A stretch of DNA of 12,493 bases, from NCBI GenBank assembly GCA_025055055.1, contig JANWYX010000248.1, forward strand, positions 1 to 12,493, read 5' to 3'. How positions within the stretch are numbered: the stretch's first letter is position 1; the number at the start of each line of letters is the position of its first letter. This DNA is from Caldilinea sp. (lineage in GTDB: Bacteria; Chloroflexota; Anaerolineae; Caldilineales; Caldilineaceae). A program made the translations under genes and the position numbers. Shown here piece by piece: positions 1 to 12,493 of this stretch. The notes below the pieces were generated by a model that worked only from the letters and a program-made list of their open reading frames with translations, made no database searches and was not told the DNA's origin.

Positions 1-801
1 TTTCTCTTCATGGGCCTGATCGAAGAACAGCGCATGGAGGCGCAAACCGCCAATTGGACCGGTCGTGAGATCGAAAAGGGCGCCGAACTGTACGCCAACA
101 ATTGCACCAGTTGCCACGGCGTCGACGGCAAAGGGCTTCCAGGAGTGGCGCCTGCGCTTCACAGCAAATACTTTTTTACCCAACGCATTCAAGATGTCGG
201 TTGGGCCGGCTCGTTGCATGACTACGTAGCGCTCACCGTGGCGGCAGGACGCCCCTCCAAAGTGCAATCGCAATGGGCTGTAATGATGCCGACCTGGAGC
301 CAACGGTACGGCGGCCCCTTGCGCGACGATCAGGTGCAGGCAGTGACGGCTTTTGTGCTCAACTGGGAAGAAGATGCCCTGAAGCAGGGCACGCCGGACA
401 ACCCCGATCCATGGCAACCCTTCCTGGATGCACCGTCCAAGGCGACGCCCGAAGAGGGCGCTGCGCCCACCGCCGAGGTGACTCCGGAACCGACGGGGCC
501 GCGGCCGCCGCAAGAATTGTTTGTCAGCATGGGCTGCGTGGGCTGTCACAATCTCGATCAGCCGCAGACACCCACCAACCGCGGACCGGTCGGACCCAAC
601 CTGGGCAATCTCCATGAGACGGCGGGCACGCATGGGATGGATCCCGTCACCTACGTACACGACAGCATTGTCAACCCTAATGCTTACATTGTGGAAGGCT
701 ACCCGGCCGGCATTATGCCGTCGAACTTCGCCGAGCGGATGAGCGAAGAAGAGATCAACGCCTTGGTCGAATGGTTGCTCGACCCCAATCGGCAGCGATG
801 A
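1..801 (+). CDS. Di-heme c-type cytochrome, membrane-anchored, 5' partial
   Basis: Electron-carrier protein with two class I cytochrome c domains, expected on the outer face of the cytoplasmic membrane in a respiratory chain. The frame is open to the window's first base, and the codons before the first ATG (position 10) read Phe-Leu-Phe. The true start, and probably a hydrophobic anchor helix, therefore lie upstream. Numbered from that ATG, heme site 1 is CTSCH at residues 32-36, followed by a Gly-rich loop and a candidate axial Met at 92/93 (VMMPTW). Heme site 2 is CVGCH at 176-180, with a candidate axial Met at 236 (GIMPS). A Pro/Glu/Thr-rich linker around residues 130-165 joins the domains. 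The gene ends in TGA at 799-801. The partner complex (bc-type, alternative complex III or an oxidase) cannot be decided because the upstream genes are missing. Confidence 0.9.
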   Translation, partial: FLFMGLIEEQRMEAQTANWTGREIEKGAELYANNCTSCHGVDGKGLPGVAPALHSKYFFTQRIQDVGWAGSLHDYVALTVAAGRPSKVQSQWAVMMPTWSQRYGGPLRDDQVQAVTAFVLNWEEDALKQGTPDNPDPWQPFLDAPSKATPEEGAAPTAEVTPEPTGPRPPQELFVSMGCVGCHNLDQPQTPTNRGPVGPNLGNLHETAGTHGMDPVTYVHDSIVNPNAYIVEGYPAGIMPSNFAERMSEEEINALVEWLLDPNRQR

Positions 802-831
802 TCCTCTTGTTCAGCAGGCGGTGAACCTATG

Positions 832-860
832 ATGGGGCGGCTGGTTGCCAGCCGCCCCAT
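832..860 (+). terminator. Strong GC-rich hairpin after the cytochrome gene
   Basis: Perfect inverted repeat: 13-nt arm 832-844 (ATGGGGCGGCTGG), loop TTG 845-847, complementary arm 848-860. It starts 30 bp after the cytochrome stop codon, where a terminator is expected. The following bases (TCTTATG) are only weakly T-rich, so it may instead act as a transcript-end stabiliser or a partial terminator that lets some reading continue into the membrane-protein gene. No other copy is visible in the window. Confidence 0.6.
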
Positions 861-870
861 TCTTATGTAC

Positions 871-906
871 GATGAGGTTAGCGATGAGGTTGGTGATGAG
901 GTTGGT
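871..906 (+). repeat. Three tandem 12-bp repeats carrying GAGG and ATG
   Basis: Three head-to-tail 12-mers: GATGAGGTTAGC (871-882), then GATGAGGTTGGT twice (883-894 and 895-906), followed directly by AATG. Each unit contains an ATG and a GAGG Shine-Dalgarno core, so every unit supplies a ribosome site for the ATG of the next one. The unit is a multiple of three, so all these ATGs (872, 884, 896, 908) are in the same frame as the downstream membrane-protein gene. Copy-number change would not shift the frame but would add or remove Met-Arg-Leu-Val residues and ribosome sites. Confidence 0.8.
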
Positions 907-907
907 A

Positions 908-1630
908 ATGTCAAAGTCAAACGAGTATCAACTTACCCGCGACCCGTTTTTTTATTTGATGGCCGTGCTTTTCGCCCTCTTTACTACAGGGCTCTCCGCA
1001 ATTCTCGGACAGTTGCGTTTCATGCCGATCAGCCAGACGCTCGTGTTGACCCTTTTCCTGGCGCTGGCGCTGCAGCGTCGCGACCTGCGCGCAGCGCTCT
1101 CCGTGATTGCGCTCTGGTTGGTGACTTCAATGCTTGTGCTGATCATTCTCACCCTGCTTGCGCCGGCCCAAGTGGAACGCGCCTTTGCAAATGGCTTTTT
1201 GCATCGGGCAGCGTTTTCGGAATGGTACTTCGCCGGCTCCCCCTTGCCGGCAAGCTTTGCGGCGGCGCCGCTTGCGAAAATGCTCGAAGTGATAGGGATC
1301 ACCGTCGGCTCGCTTTTCACCGGTGGTGTCGTAGGCGTCTGGTCGCTGGTGCGGCTGGCGAATCTGACGGCCTTCAGCGCCGGTCACCTGCTCGGCGTGC
1401 TCGAAAGCCCGCTGTGGATTTTCGTAGCGCTGCCCATCTGGAGCATCCTGCAATTGGTCGGAGCGACCGGCCTGGTCGCACTGTGCGCCGAGCCCATGCT
1501 GGTGGATCGCTTTGCATTCGGGCAATGGCTACAGCGACGTCGCCGCGAACTGTTCATCTTCGGCGTCATCTACGCCACCGGTCTGGCAGCCGAAGCGGTG
1601 TTGCCCGCTTTCTGGCACTTTCACCGTTAA
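908..1630 (+). CDS. Six-helix integral membrane protein of unknown function
   Basis: A 240-aa hydrophobic protein that I do not recognise as a named family. About six membrane segments can be seen, at roughly residues 14-34, 40-56, 60-84, 120-145, 162-187 and 215-235. Short Arg-rich loops (for example QRRRR near 210) suggest cytoplasmic sides. The ATG at 908 is preferred because GAGG (898-901) lies 6 nt upstream. In-frame ATGs at 872, 884 and 896, and a TTG at 845, could lengthen the N-terminus, but those residues are a low-complexity product of the 12-bp repeat. The gene ends in TAA 30 bp before smc on the same strand, so the two may be co-transcribed. No catalytic motif is visible; a permease-like or membrane-scaffold role is only a guess. 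Confidence 0.75.
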   Translation: MSKSNEYQLTRDPFFYLMAVLFALFTTGLSAILGQLRFMPISQTLVLTLFLALALQRRDLRAALSVIALWLVTSMLVLIILTLLAPAQVERAFANGFLHRAAFSEWYFAGSPLPASFAAAPLAKMLEVIGITVGSLFTGGVVGVWSLVRLANLTAFSAGHLLGVLESPLWIFVALPIWSILQLVGATGLVALCAEPMLVDRFAFGQWLQRRRRELFIFGVIYATGLAAEAVLPAFWHFHR

Positions 1631-1660
1631 GCCCCGACCTCTGCTCGGAAAACGACACAA

Positions 1661-5297
<3,637 letters not shown>

Positions 5298-5326
<29 letters not shown>

Positions 5327-6116
5327 AGGACGGCTCGCTTCCTTGCGCCCCCGTACAGGCCAGCGTCAGGCCGTAGCGCTCCGCCAGCGACAGGTCATAT
5401 GTGTAGCCCTCGAGGGGAACGCCCAGACGGTGGAGCGCCATTGCAGCCGCCTGTTGCGAGGCTTCCTGTTTGCTGCGCCCCCCGCCGACGCCATAAGGGC
5501 GGCCGTTGATCTGCACCATCATCACAAAATATTTATCATGGTCCGGACCCCGGCTGTCGATCTCTTTATAGCGCGGGGTGTGTCCGAACGTTTCCTGAGC
5601 AAACTCTTGCAGACGACTTTTGGGATCACGGCTTTCCTGAATTTGTTCGAGCTTCTTGAGTTCGTCGGCGAAAAGCCGAACAACGACCTTGCGACAAACA
5701 TCGATGCCCTGATCCAGATAGACCGCCCCGATCAGCGCCTCGAAGGTTGCGCAAAGCGTTGCGGGACGCTGCCTTCCGCCGCTGTCTTCCTCTCCATGTC
5801 CGAGCAACAGATAATCGCCCAGGCGTAACTGCCTGGCCAGATGCGCCAACGTCTCGCGACGCACCAGCGCAGAACGAAGATTTGTCAATCGGCCTTCGCG
5901 CGCGTCGGGAAAACGAAGATAGAGCAACTCGCTGAAAATAAAACTTAACACGGCGTCGCCCAAAAATTCGAGACGTTCATTATCGACCAGTTGCGCCTGG
6001 TTGTCGGACAGCTCGTTCAAATAGCTGCGGTGCACGAAGGCCTGTTGAAGCAGTTGCTTCTCGTGAAATTCTACACCCAGGGCCTCTTCGAGCGTTGACA
6101 AAGAAGGAATCGCCAT
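5298..6116 (-). CDS. rnc: Ribonuclease III
   Basis: Double-strand-specific endoribonuclease that processes rRNA precursors and structured or sense-antisense RNA in the cytoplasm. The 272-aa product has the family signature NERLEFLGDAVL at residues 46-57 (Glu50 and Asp54 match E. coli Glu41 and Asp45), a further conserved Glu74, and FEALIGAVYLD with Glu126 matching Glu117. A C-terminal dsRNA-binding domain covers about 168-237. The acidic residue normally three positions before Glu126 is Ala123 here. A 30-aa Ser/Thr/Pro-rich tail follows the dsRBD, and its codons overlap the end of smc. I chose ATG 6116 because GGGAG sits just upstream and the protein then begins like other RNase III proteins. 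Longer in-frame starts (ATG 6179, TTG 6194) add a sequence unlike the family. The gene lies 102 bp downstream of the threonine-synthase-like gene on the same strand. Confidence 0.95.
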
Positions 6117-6218
6117 ACATCTCCCAAATCCGTTGTTTGACCCATTCCTATTCAGATCCACTGTGTCCAGATGCACCATGGGTCCGCCATTCAATCCGTT
6201 CTCATTTGATCCCGCTGT

Positions 6219-7340
<1,122 letters not shown>

Positions 7341-7344
7341 GAAA

Positions 7345-7355
7345 CTTCCTCTTCC
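7345..7355 (-). promoter_or_regulatory. Shine-Dalgarno that sets a TTG start
   Basis: On the minus strand this reads GGAAGAGGAAG. Its GAGG core is 7 nt from the TTG at 7340-7338. It is the best ribosome site near the 5' end of the threonine-synthase-like gene and is the reason for choosing TTG over the far upstream ATG. It lies inside a six-codon ORF (ATG 7357 to TGA 7337) whose stop overlaps the TTG. Confidence 0.6.
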
Positions 7356-7386
7356 ATACTTGAAGATGCGCTTCGACCCACGAGGT

Positions 7387-7415
7387 ATCGTCTCACATCT
7401 TGGCTCGAGTGTCAA
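7387..7415 (-). promoter_or_regulatory. Possible promoter for the threonine synthase-like gene
   Basis: On the minus strand a perfect -35 hexamer TTGACA (7415-7410) is followed after 17 nt by a weak -10 (GACGAT). It would give a leader of about 40 nt before the TTG start. A second -10-like TACAAT lies slightly upstream at 7429-7424, without a well-spaced -35. This rests on pattern only. Confidence 0.3.
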
Positions 7416-7500
7416 AAGTGTCGATTGTACACCGTCGCCTAAATGGCAAGATGCGCCGCTGCTCGCCGGCTCGACCTTCATCTTGCAGAAAGCTCCAGTG

Positions 7501-7543
7501 TCTCCCGGAAAATGGCGGCGAACAGCGCCCATTCTCCCGGAAA
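7501..7543 (-). terminator. Hairpin between two 11-bp direct repeats after the GNAT gene
   Basis: The 11-mer TCTCCCGGAAA occurs at 7501-7511 and again at 7533-7543, 32 bp apart, just past the GNAT stop codon. Between them lies an imperfect inverted repeat (AATGGCG at 7511-7517 against CGCCCATT at 7526-7533, with mismatch or bulge) which, on the minus strand, is followed by a short T run. It may be a weak terminator separating GNAT from the threonine-synthase-like gene. The stem is short and bulged, so the call is tentative. Confidence 0.3.
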
Positions 7544-8116
<573 letters not shown>

Positions 8117-8124
8117 CACCCAAT

Positions 8125-8796
8125 TTATGTCAGAATCGAGCCCAGATCATCGATGTCGGCCAGACTCGGCGTGGCAACGCAGCGCACGCCGGGATTCTGC
8201 TGAATCAACCGCTGTAGTTCCCGATGTGTTGCGATGCGTCCGACGGCAACGCTGGCCATGCCGGCGCGCATGGCGGCCTCGATGCCGTGAAGGCTGTCTT
8301 CAACCACAAGACATTCTTTTGGCGCAACGCCGGCGAGCGCTGCACAACGCAAGAAGATCGCCGGCTCCGGTTTTCCTTTGGGCAGATGCATGCCAGAGAC
8401 CAACCCCAGGAAAAAGTCGCCTACGTCCAACACATGGACAACGGCGGCGATGTTTGCCATCGGGCCGGACGAACCGATCACCTGTGTCATGCCCAGGCTG
8501 CGAAAGCGTCGCAGCCATGCCAATGCACCGGGCAAAAGTTGCAGCGCCCCCGGCACGATCAGCGAGCGAAAGACTGCCTCCTTTTCGGCTGCTACCTGTT
8601 CAATTGTAGCAGCCGCCTCTGCGCCGAAGTGTTCGGCCAGAATTTCGGCGTTGTTGCGTCCATAATTGTTGATAAAGCTTTCGTAAGAGAGGTCGACACC
8701 GTAGCGCTGCATAGTCGTGCGCCACGCTTGATAATGCAGCGCAGTTGTGTCGGCGAGCGTGCCGTCGAGATCCCAAAGGACGGCCCGAATCGTCAT
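8125..8796 (-). CDS. HAD-superfamily phosphatase/phosphomutase, beta-PGM-like
   Basis: Likely a cytoplasmic sugar-phosphate phosphatase or beta-phosphoglucomutase-type enzyme working through an aspartyl-phosphate. In the 223-aa product, motif I is DLDGT with nucleophile Asp9 and general acid Asp11. A helical cap follows (about 16-85). Motif II is the Ser pair at 109-110 (GSSGP), motif III Lys142 in KGKPEP, and motif IV EDS at 166-168. The layout (DxDGT, C1 cap, KPxP, VxEDSxxGIxAAxxAGM) matches the PGM-like subfamily. The start is ATG 8796, with AAGGAG about 10 nt upstream; a TTG at 8799 gives better spacing. An in-frame upstream ATG at 8817 and the longer open frame to 8961 add residues unlike the family. 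It is followed closely by GNAT and preceded by the AraC gene 167 bp away on the same strand. The substrate cannot be read from sequence alone. Confidence 0.92.
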   Translation of the reverse strand: MTIRAVLWDLDGTLADTTALHYQAWRTTMQRYGVDLSYESFINNYGRNNAEILAEHFGAEAAATIEQVAAEKEAVFRSLIVPGALQLLPGALAWLRRFRSLGMTQVIGSSGPMANIAAVVHVLDVGDFFLGLVSGMHLPKGKPEPAIFLRCAALAGVAPKECLVVEDSLHGIEAAMRAGMASVAVGRIATHRELQRLIQQNPGVRCVATPSLADIDDLGSILT

Positions 8797-8908
8797 CAAC
8801 AGCGATCTCCTTTCCATGAAACTTCCATAAAACACAAAAAGAATGCGATTCTGAGCAGCATCGCTCTTCTCGGTCGAAAGCGATGTCCCAGAACCGCCTG
8901 ATAGGTGC

Positions 8909-8937
8909 ATTTTCGCACATCCAAACGCGACGCTCAA
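8909..8937 (-). promoter_or_regulatory. Possible promoter for the HAD-GNAT pair
   Basis: On the minus strand TTGAGC (8937-8932) is separated by exactly 17 nt from GAAAAT (8914-8909), and TGC directly before the -10 matches an extended -10. Transcription would begin near 8902, leaving a leader of about 105 nt that contains an inverted repeat (CATCGCT at 8859-8865 against AGCGATG at 8879-8885). Pattern evidence only. Confidence 0.35.
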
Positions 8938-8963
8938 ATAAGCAACACCCCAAATAAACATCC

Positions 8964-9875
<912 letters not shown>

Positions 9876-10139
9876 TATGAACTTCGCTCTCCCTATTGCG
9901 CCACAGCGGTGCGACGATCCCCCAAAATAATAGGATACTCCATCTTACCATGACTTCCTCCATTGCGCGCATTTCCACCGCCGTGATAGTTTGAAGACGC
10001 AGCTACAATTGTCGCCAAGCGCATCGGACTTTGAAGTCTACTGCGAAAAAAGGTTCGCCGGCCGAGACGCAGAGACTTTGCATACACTCTTTTTTAATCA
10101 ACAGCTTTTTTATATCAACGGCAATGGAGAAAGCTTTTT
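9876..10139. promoter_or_regulatory. Divergent intergenic region between AraC and DUF5107-TPR genes
   Basis: This 264-bp gap must hold promoters for both genes. A -10-like TATTAT on the minus strand (9932-9927) could serve the AraC gene. A -10-like TTTAAT on the plus strand (10093-10098), without a good -35, could serve the DUF5107 gene; the poor -35 would fit an activator-dependent promoter. The motif TTTGAAG occurs at 9990-9996 and 10030-10036, 40 bp apart on the same strand, which might be two regulator half-sites. The DUF5107 start has GGAG at 10126-10129, 10 nt from its ATG. No convincing ORF is seen inside. Confidence 0.4.
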
Positions 10140-12493
10140 ATGCAGGAGCAAATCGATGCGGTCGACGTGCGTGTTCAAACCGTGAAACTTCCAACCTACG
10201 GCGTGGGTCGGCCGCAGAAAAATCCATTATTCCTCGAAAAACGAGTTTATCAGGGCAGCAGCGGCGCAGTCTATCCCTATCCTGTGATCGAATGCATCGA
10301 AGAGACCAAAACCGAAAAAAACTACACGGCCATCTTTCTGGAAAATCGCTATCTCCTGATCATGTTGTTGCCCGAGCTGGGCGGTCGAGTGCAAATGGCG
10401 TTGGACAAAACCAACAATTACCACTTTATCTACTACAACCGCGTCATTAAGCCGGCACTGGTTGGATTGACCGGCCCTTGGATTTCCGGCGGCATTGAGT
10501 TCAACTGGCCGCAGCATCACCGCCCCACCACCTTCTCTCCGGTCGACTATCGCATCGAAGAGCATGCTGACGGCTCTAAAACGGTGTGGATGGGCGAGAT
10601 CGAAGCGATGTATCATCTGAAGAGCGTGGCAGGATTTCGCCTCTATCCGGATCGCGCGTATCTTGAAATCGACGTGCGGCTGCACAATCCCACGCCGTTC
10701 CCCCAAACCTTTCTTTGGTGGGCGAATCCGGCGGTGCACGCCAACGACGATTATCAATCCATTTTCCCTCCCGACGTCCATGCCGTGATGGACCACGGCA
10801 AACGCGCCGTCTCCACCTTCCCGATCGCCACAGGCGTCTATTATAAGGTCGATTATTCTCCGGGGACCGATATCTCTCGCTATAAAAATATTCCCGTTCC
10901 GACCTCGTATATGGCGTATCGCTCCGACTTCGACTTTCTGGGATGTTACGACCACGGTCGGCGGGCAGGCATGTTGCATGTCGCCAACCATCACATTGTC
11001 CCTGGGAAAAAGCAATGGACATGGGGAAACGGCGACTTCGGCCGCATGTGGGATCGGCAGCTCACCGACGAAGACGGCCCCTACGTGGAGCTGATGTGCG
11101 GCGCTTTCACCGACAACCAACCCGATTTTTCCTGGCTGCAGCCGGGCGAGGAAAAGCGCTTCACGCAGGTCTTCATGCCGTTCAAAGGCATCGGCGGCGT
11201 GAAAAACGCCTCCAAGGACGCAGCCGTCAACCTAGAAATTGCAGACAACGTCGCCCACATCGGCGTCTATCTCTCCAGCCCCCGCCGTGTCCTCGTCGTC
11301 TTGCGCGCCGGCGCAGAGATTTTATTCCAAGAACAATGCATTCTCTCTCCGGAGACTTGGCTGGAGCGCGCCGCACTGCTCCCTCCCGGCGTAGAGGCTC
11401 AACAGGTGACGCTGAGCGTGTACGAGGGAGCGCGCGAGCTGGTCTCTTTCACCCCCCTGCCGGAAGAGCGCCCTGCACCGCCCGCCCCCGCCACGCCTGC
11501 TCCTCCTCCGCAAGAGGTGATTTCCAACGAGGAGCTTTTCCTTCACGGGCTGCATTTGGAGCAATATCGACACGCCACCTATGACCCGGAGGCATATTAT
11601 CGGGAAGCCCTGCGCCGCGATCCGTTGGATAGCCGCAGCAACAACGCGATGGGGCTGCGTCGCTTGCGCCAGGGGCAGTTCGCCGAAGCGGAGCGTCACT
11701 TTCGTCGGGCCATCGAACGTCTCACCTTTCGCAATCCCAATCCGTATGACGGCGAACCGTTCTATAACTTGGGGCTTGCGCTGAAATATCAAGGGCGCCT
11801 TGCAGAGGCCTTCGACGCCTTCTATAAGGCCGCTTGGAATGCAGCGTGGCAAGACGCCGCCTATTTCGAGCTGGCACAGATCGAGAGTCGCCGCCAGCGC
11901 TATGAAAGCGCACTGGAGCTGCTCGAACACGCCCTGGAGCGCAACCAACGCCACCATACCGCCCGCCATTTGCGGGTTGCGCTTCTACGCCGGGTAGGAC
12001 AACCGGAAGCAGCTCGCCAAGAGGCGGAGCTTGGCCTTGCACTCGACCCGCTGGCCTATGGATTGCACTACGAACGGTTGCTGCTGGACAGCGACCGCAT
12101 GTTCGAGACGCTCGTGCAGGGGGACGTCAATCTATATATCACCCTGGCGCTGAGCTACATGCATGCCGGCCTTTTCGCAGAAGCCGTGCAGTTGCTCGAG
12201 GAAGCCCCCCAACACCATCCGATGGTACATTACTACCGTGGATGGACTCTTTGGCAGGCGGGCGATGCCTCCAATGCCGACCACGCGTTTCAACGCGGGG
12301 CTGCAGCCGGCCCCGACTATTGCTTCCCCAATGAGGTCGAATGCGTCCCTGCGTTGACGACGGCGATGCAACGTTCGCCGTCCGACGCGCGCGCGCCGTA
12401 CTATCTCGGCCTCTTCCTGTACGCGCATCGAGTTCACGAACAGGCGATCGCTCTGTGGGAGCGTGCAGCGACGCTTGACCCGACCTTTCCCAT
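10140..12493 (+). CDS. DUF5107 domain protein with C-terminal TPR repeats, 3' partial
   Basis: A large open frame of 784 codons with no stop before the window edge. Residues about 10-430 match the DUF5107 family as I know it: PELGGR at 78-83, GGIEFNWPQHH at 117-127, LHNPTPFPQTFLWWANPAV in the middle (quoted by its core, FLWWANP), and WTWGNG at 293-298. The PELGGR and GGIE...HH pattern recalls the galactose-mutarotase-like beta-sandwich, so a carbohydrate-related role is plausible but unproven. A Pro/Ala-rich linker at about 447-458 leads into TPR-like helix pairs from about 465 onward (for example AYYREALRRDP, GQFAEAERHFRRAIE, GLALKYQGRLAEAF). No signal peptide is visible, so it is probably cytoplasmic. 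The start is ATG 10140 with GGAG upstream. It is divergent from an AraC regulator, which probably controls it. Confidence 0.88.
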   Translation, partial: MQEQIDAVDVRVQTVKLPTYGVGRPQKNPLFLEKRVYQGSSGAVYPYPVIECIEETKTEKNYTAIFLENRYLLIMLLPELGGRVQMALDKTNNYHFIYYNRVIKPALVGLTGPWISGGIEFNWPQHHRPTTFSPVDYRIEEHADGSKTVWMGEIEAMYHLKSVAGFRLYPDRAYLEIDVRLHNPTPFPQTFLWWANPAVHANDDYQSIFPPDVHAVMDHGKRAVSTFPIATGVYYKVDYSPGTDISRYKNIPVPTSYMAYRSDFDFLGCYDHGRRAGMLHVANHHIVPGKKQWTWGNGDFGRMWDRQLTDEDGPYVELMCGAFTDNQPDFSWLQPGEEKRFTQVFMPFKGIGGVKNASKDAAVNLEIADNVAHIGVYLSSPRRVLVVLRAGAEILFQEQCILSPETWLERAALLPPGVEAQQVTLSVYEGARELVSFTPLPEERPAPPAPATPAPPPQEVISNEELFLHGLHLEQYRHATYDPEAYYREALRRDPLDSRSNNAMGLRRLRQGQFAEAERHFRRAIERLTFRNPNPYDGEPFYNLGLALKYQGRLAEAFDAFYKAAWNAAWQDAAYFELAQIESRRQRYESALELLEHALERNQRHHTARHLRVALLRRVGQPEAARQEAELGLALDPLAYGLHYERLLLDSDRMFETLVQGDVNLYITLALSYMHAGLFAEAVQLLEEAPQHHPMVHYYRGWTLWQAGDASNADHAFQRGAAAGPDYCFPNEVECVPALTTAMQRSPSDARAPYYLGLFLYAHRVHEQAIALWERAATLDPTFP

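Noticed and set aside
8840..8852. Small hairpin AGAAT-CGC-ATTCT followed by T run on the minus strand
   Set aside because: The stem is only five AT-rich pairs, and it lies in the probable leader of the HAD gene, so it is not a credible terminator.
9990..10036. Two TTTGAAG copies 40 bp apart as AraC operator half-sites
   Set aside because: Seven-base matches are expected often by chance. They are recorded in the intergenic entry but not claimed as operators.
10031..10450. 139-codon plus-strand frame crossing the DUF5107 start
   Set aside because: It has no recognisable motif and overlaps the well-supported DUF5107 frame.
10227..11120. 297-codon minus-strand frame opposite the DUF5107 gene
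   Set aside because: It is antisense to a long plus-strand frame with recognisable motifs; its own translation shows no family.

Overview
The window looks like a stretch of bacterial chromosome with moderately high GC content. Its gene content suggests a Chloroflexota-type bacterium (Anaerolineae or Caldilineae-like): a membrane-anchored di-heme cytochrome c, a large DUF5107-TPR protein, a Pat-like GNAT and an AraC/HAD sugar-type module. The phylum is inferred from gene content only; no rRNA or other marker was available to confirm it. I see no insertion sequence, integrase, phage gene, tRNA, rRNA or CRISPR array.

Layout. (1) 1-1630, plus strand: the 3' part of a di-heme c-type cytochrome, a strong hairpin, a 12-bp triplicated repeat that carries Shine-Dalgarno and ATG units, and a six-helix membrane protein of unknown function. 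(2) 1661-5326, plus strand: a complete smc gene (1221 aa). (3) 5298-8796, minus strand: rnc (RNase III, overlapping the end of smc tail to tail by 29 bp), a threonine-synthase-like PLP enzyme that probably starts at TTG, a GNAT acetyltransferase and a HAD phosphatase/phosphomutase. In transcription order this is HAD, then GNAT, then threonine synthase, then rnc. (4) 8964-9875, minus strand: an AraC-family sugar-type regulator. (5) 10140 to the window end, plus strand: a DUF5107 protein with C-terminal TPR repeats, divergent from the AraC gene and cut off by the window edge.

How the genes relate. smc and rnc are housekeeping genes for chromosome organisation and RNA processing. In many bacteria they lie head-to-tail in one operon, often with ftsY. 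Here they remain neighbours but have become convergent and overlap at their 3' ends. HAD and GNAT are spaced like a translationally coupled pair. The AraC regulator and the DUF5107-TPR gene share a 264-bp divergent intergenic region and form a plausible regulator-target pair, perhaps for carbohydrate use.

I do not see a clearly new biological system. The items most worth a second look are the repeated start-site unit ahead of the membrane protein, the RNase III with a missing conserved aspartate, the rearranged and overlapping smc/rnc pair, and the AraC/DUF5107-TPR locus.
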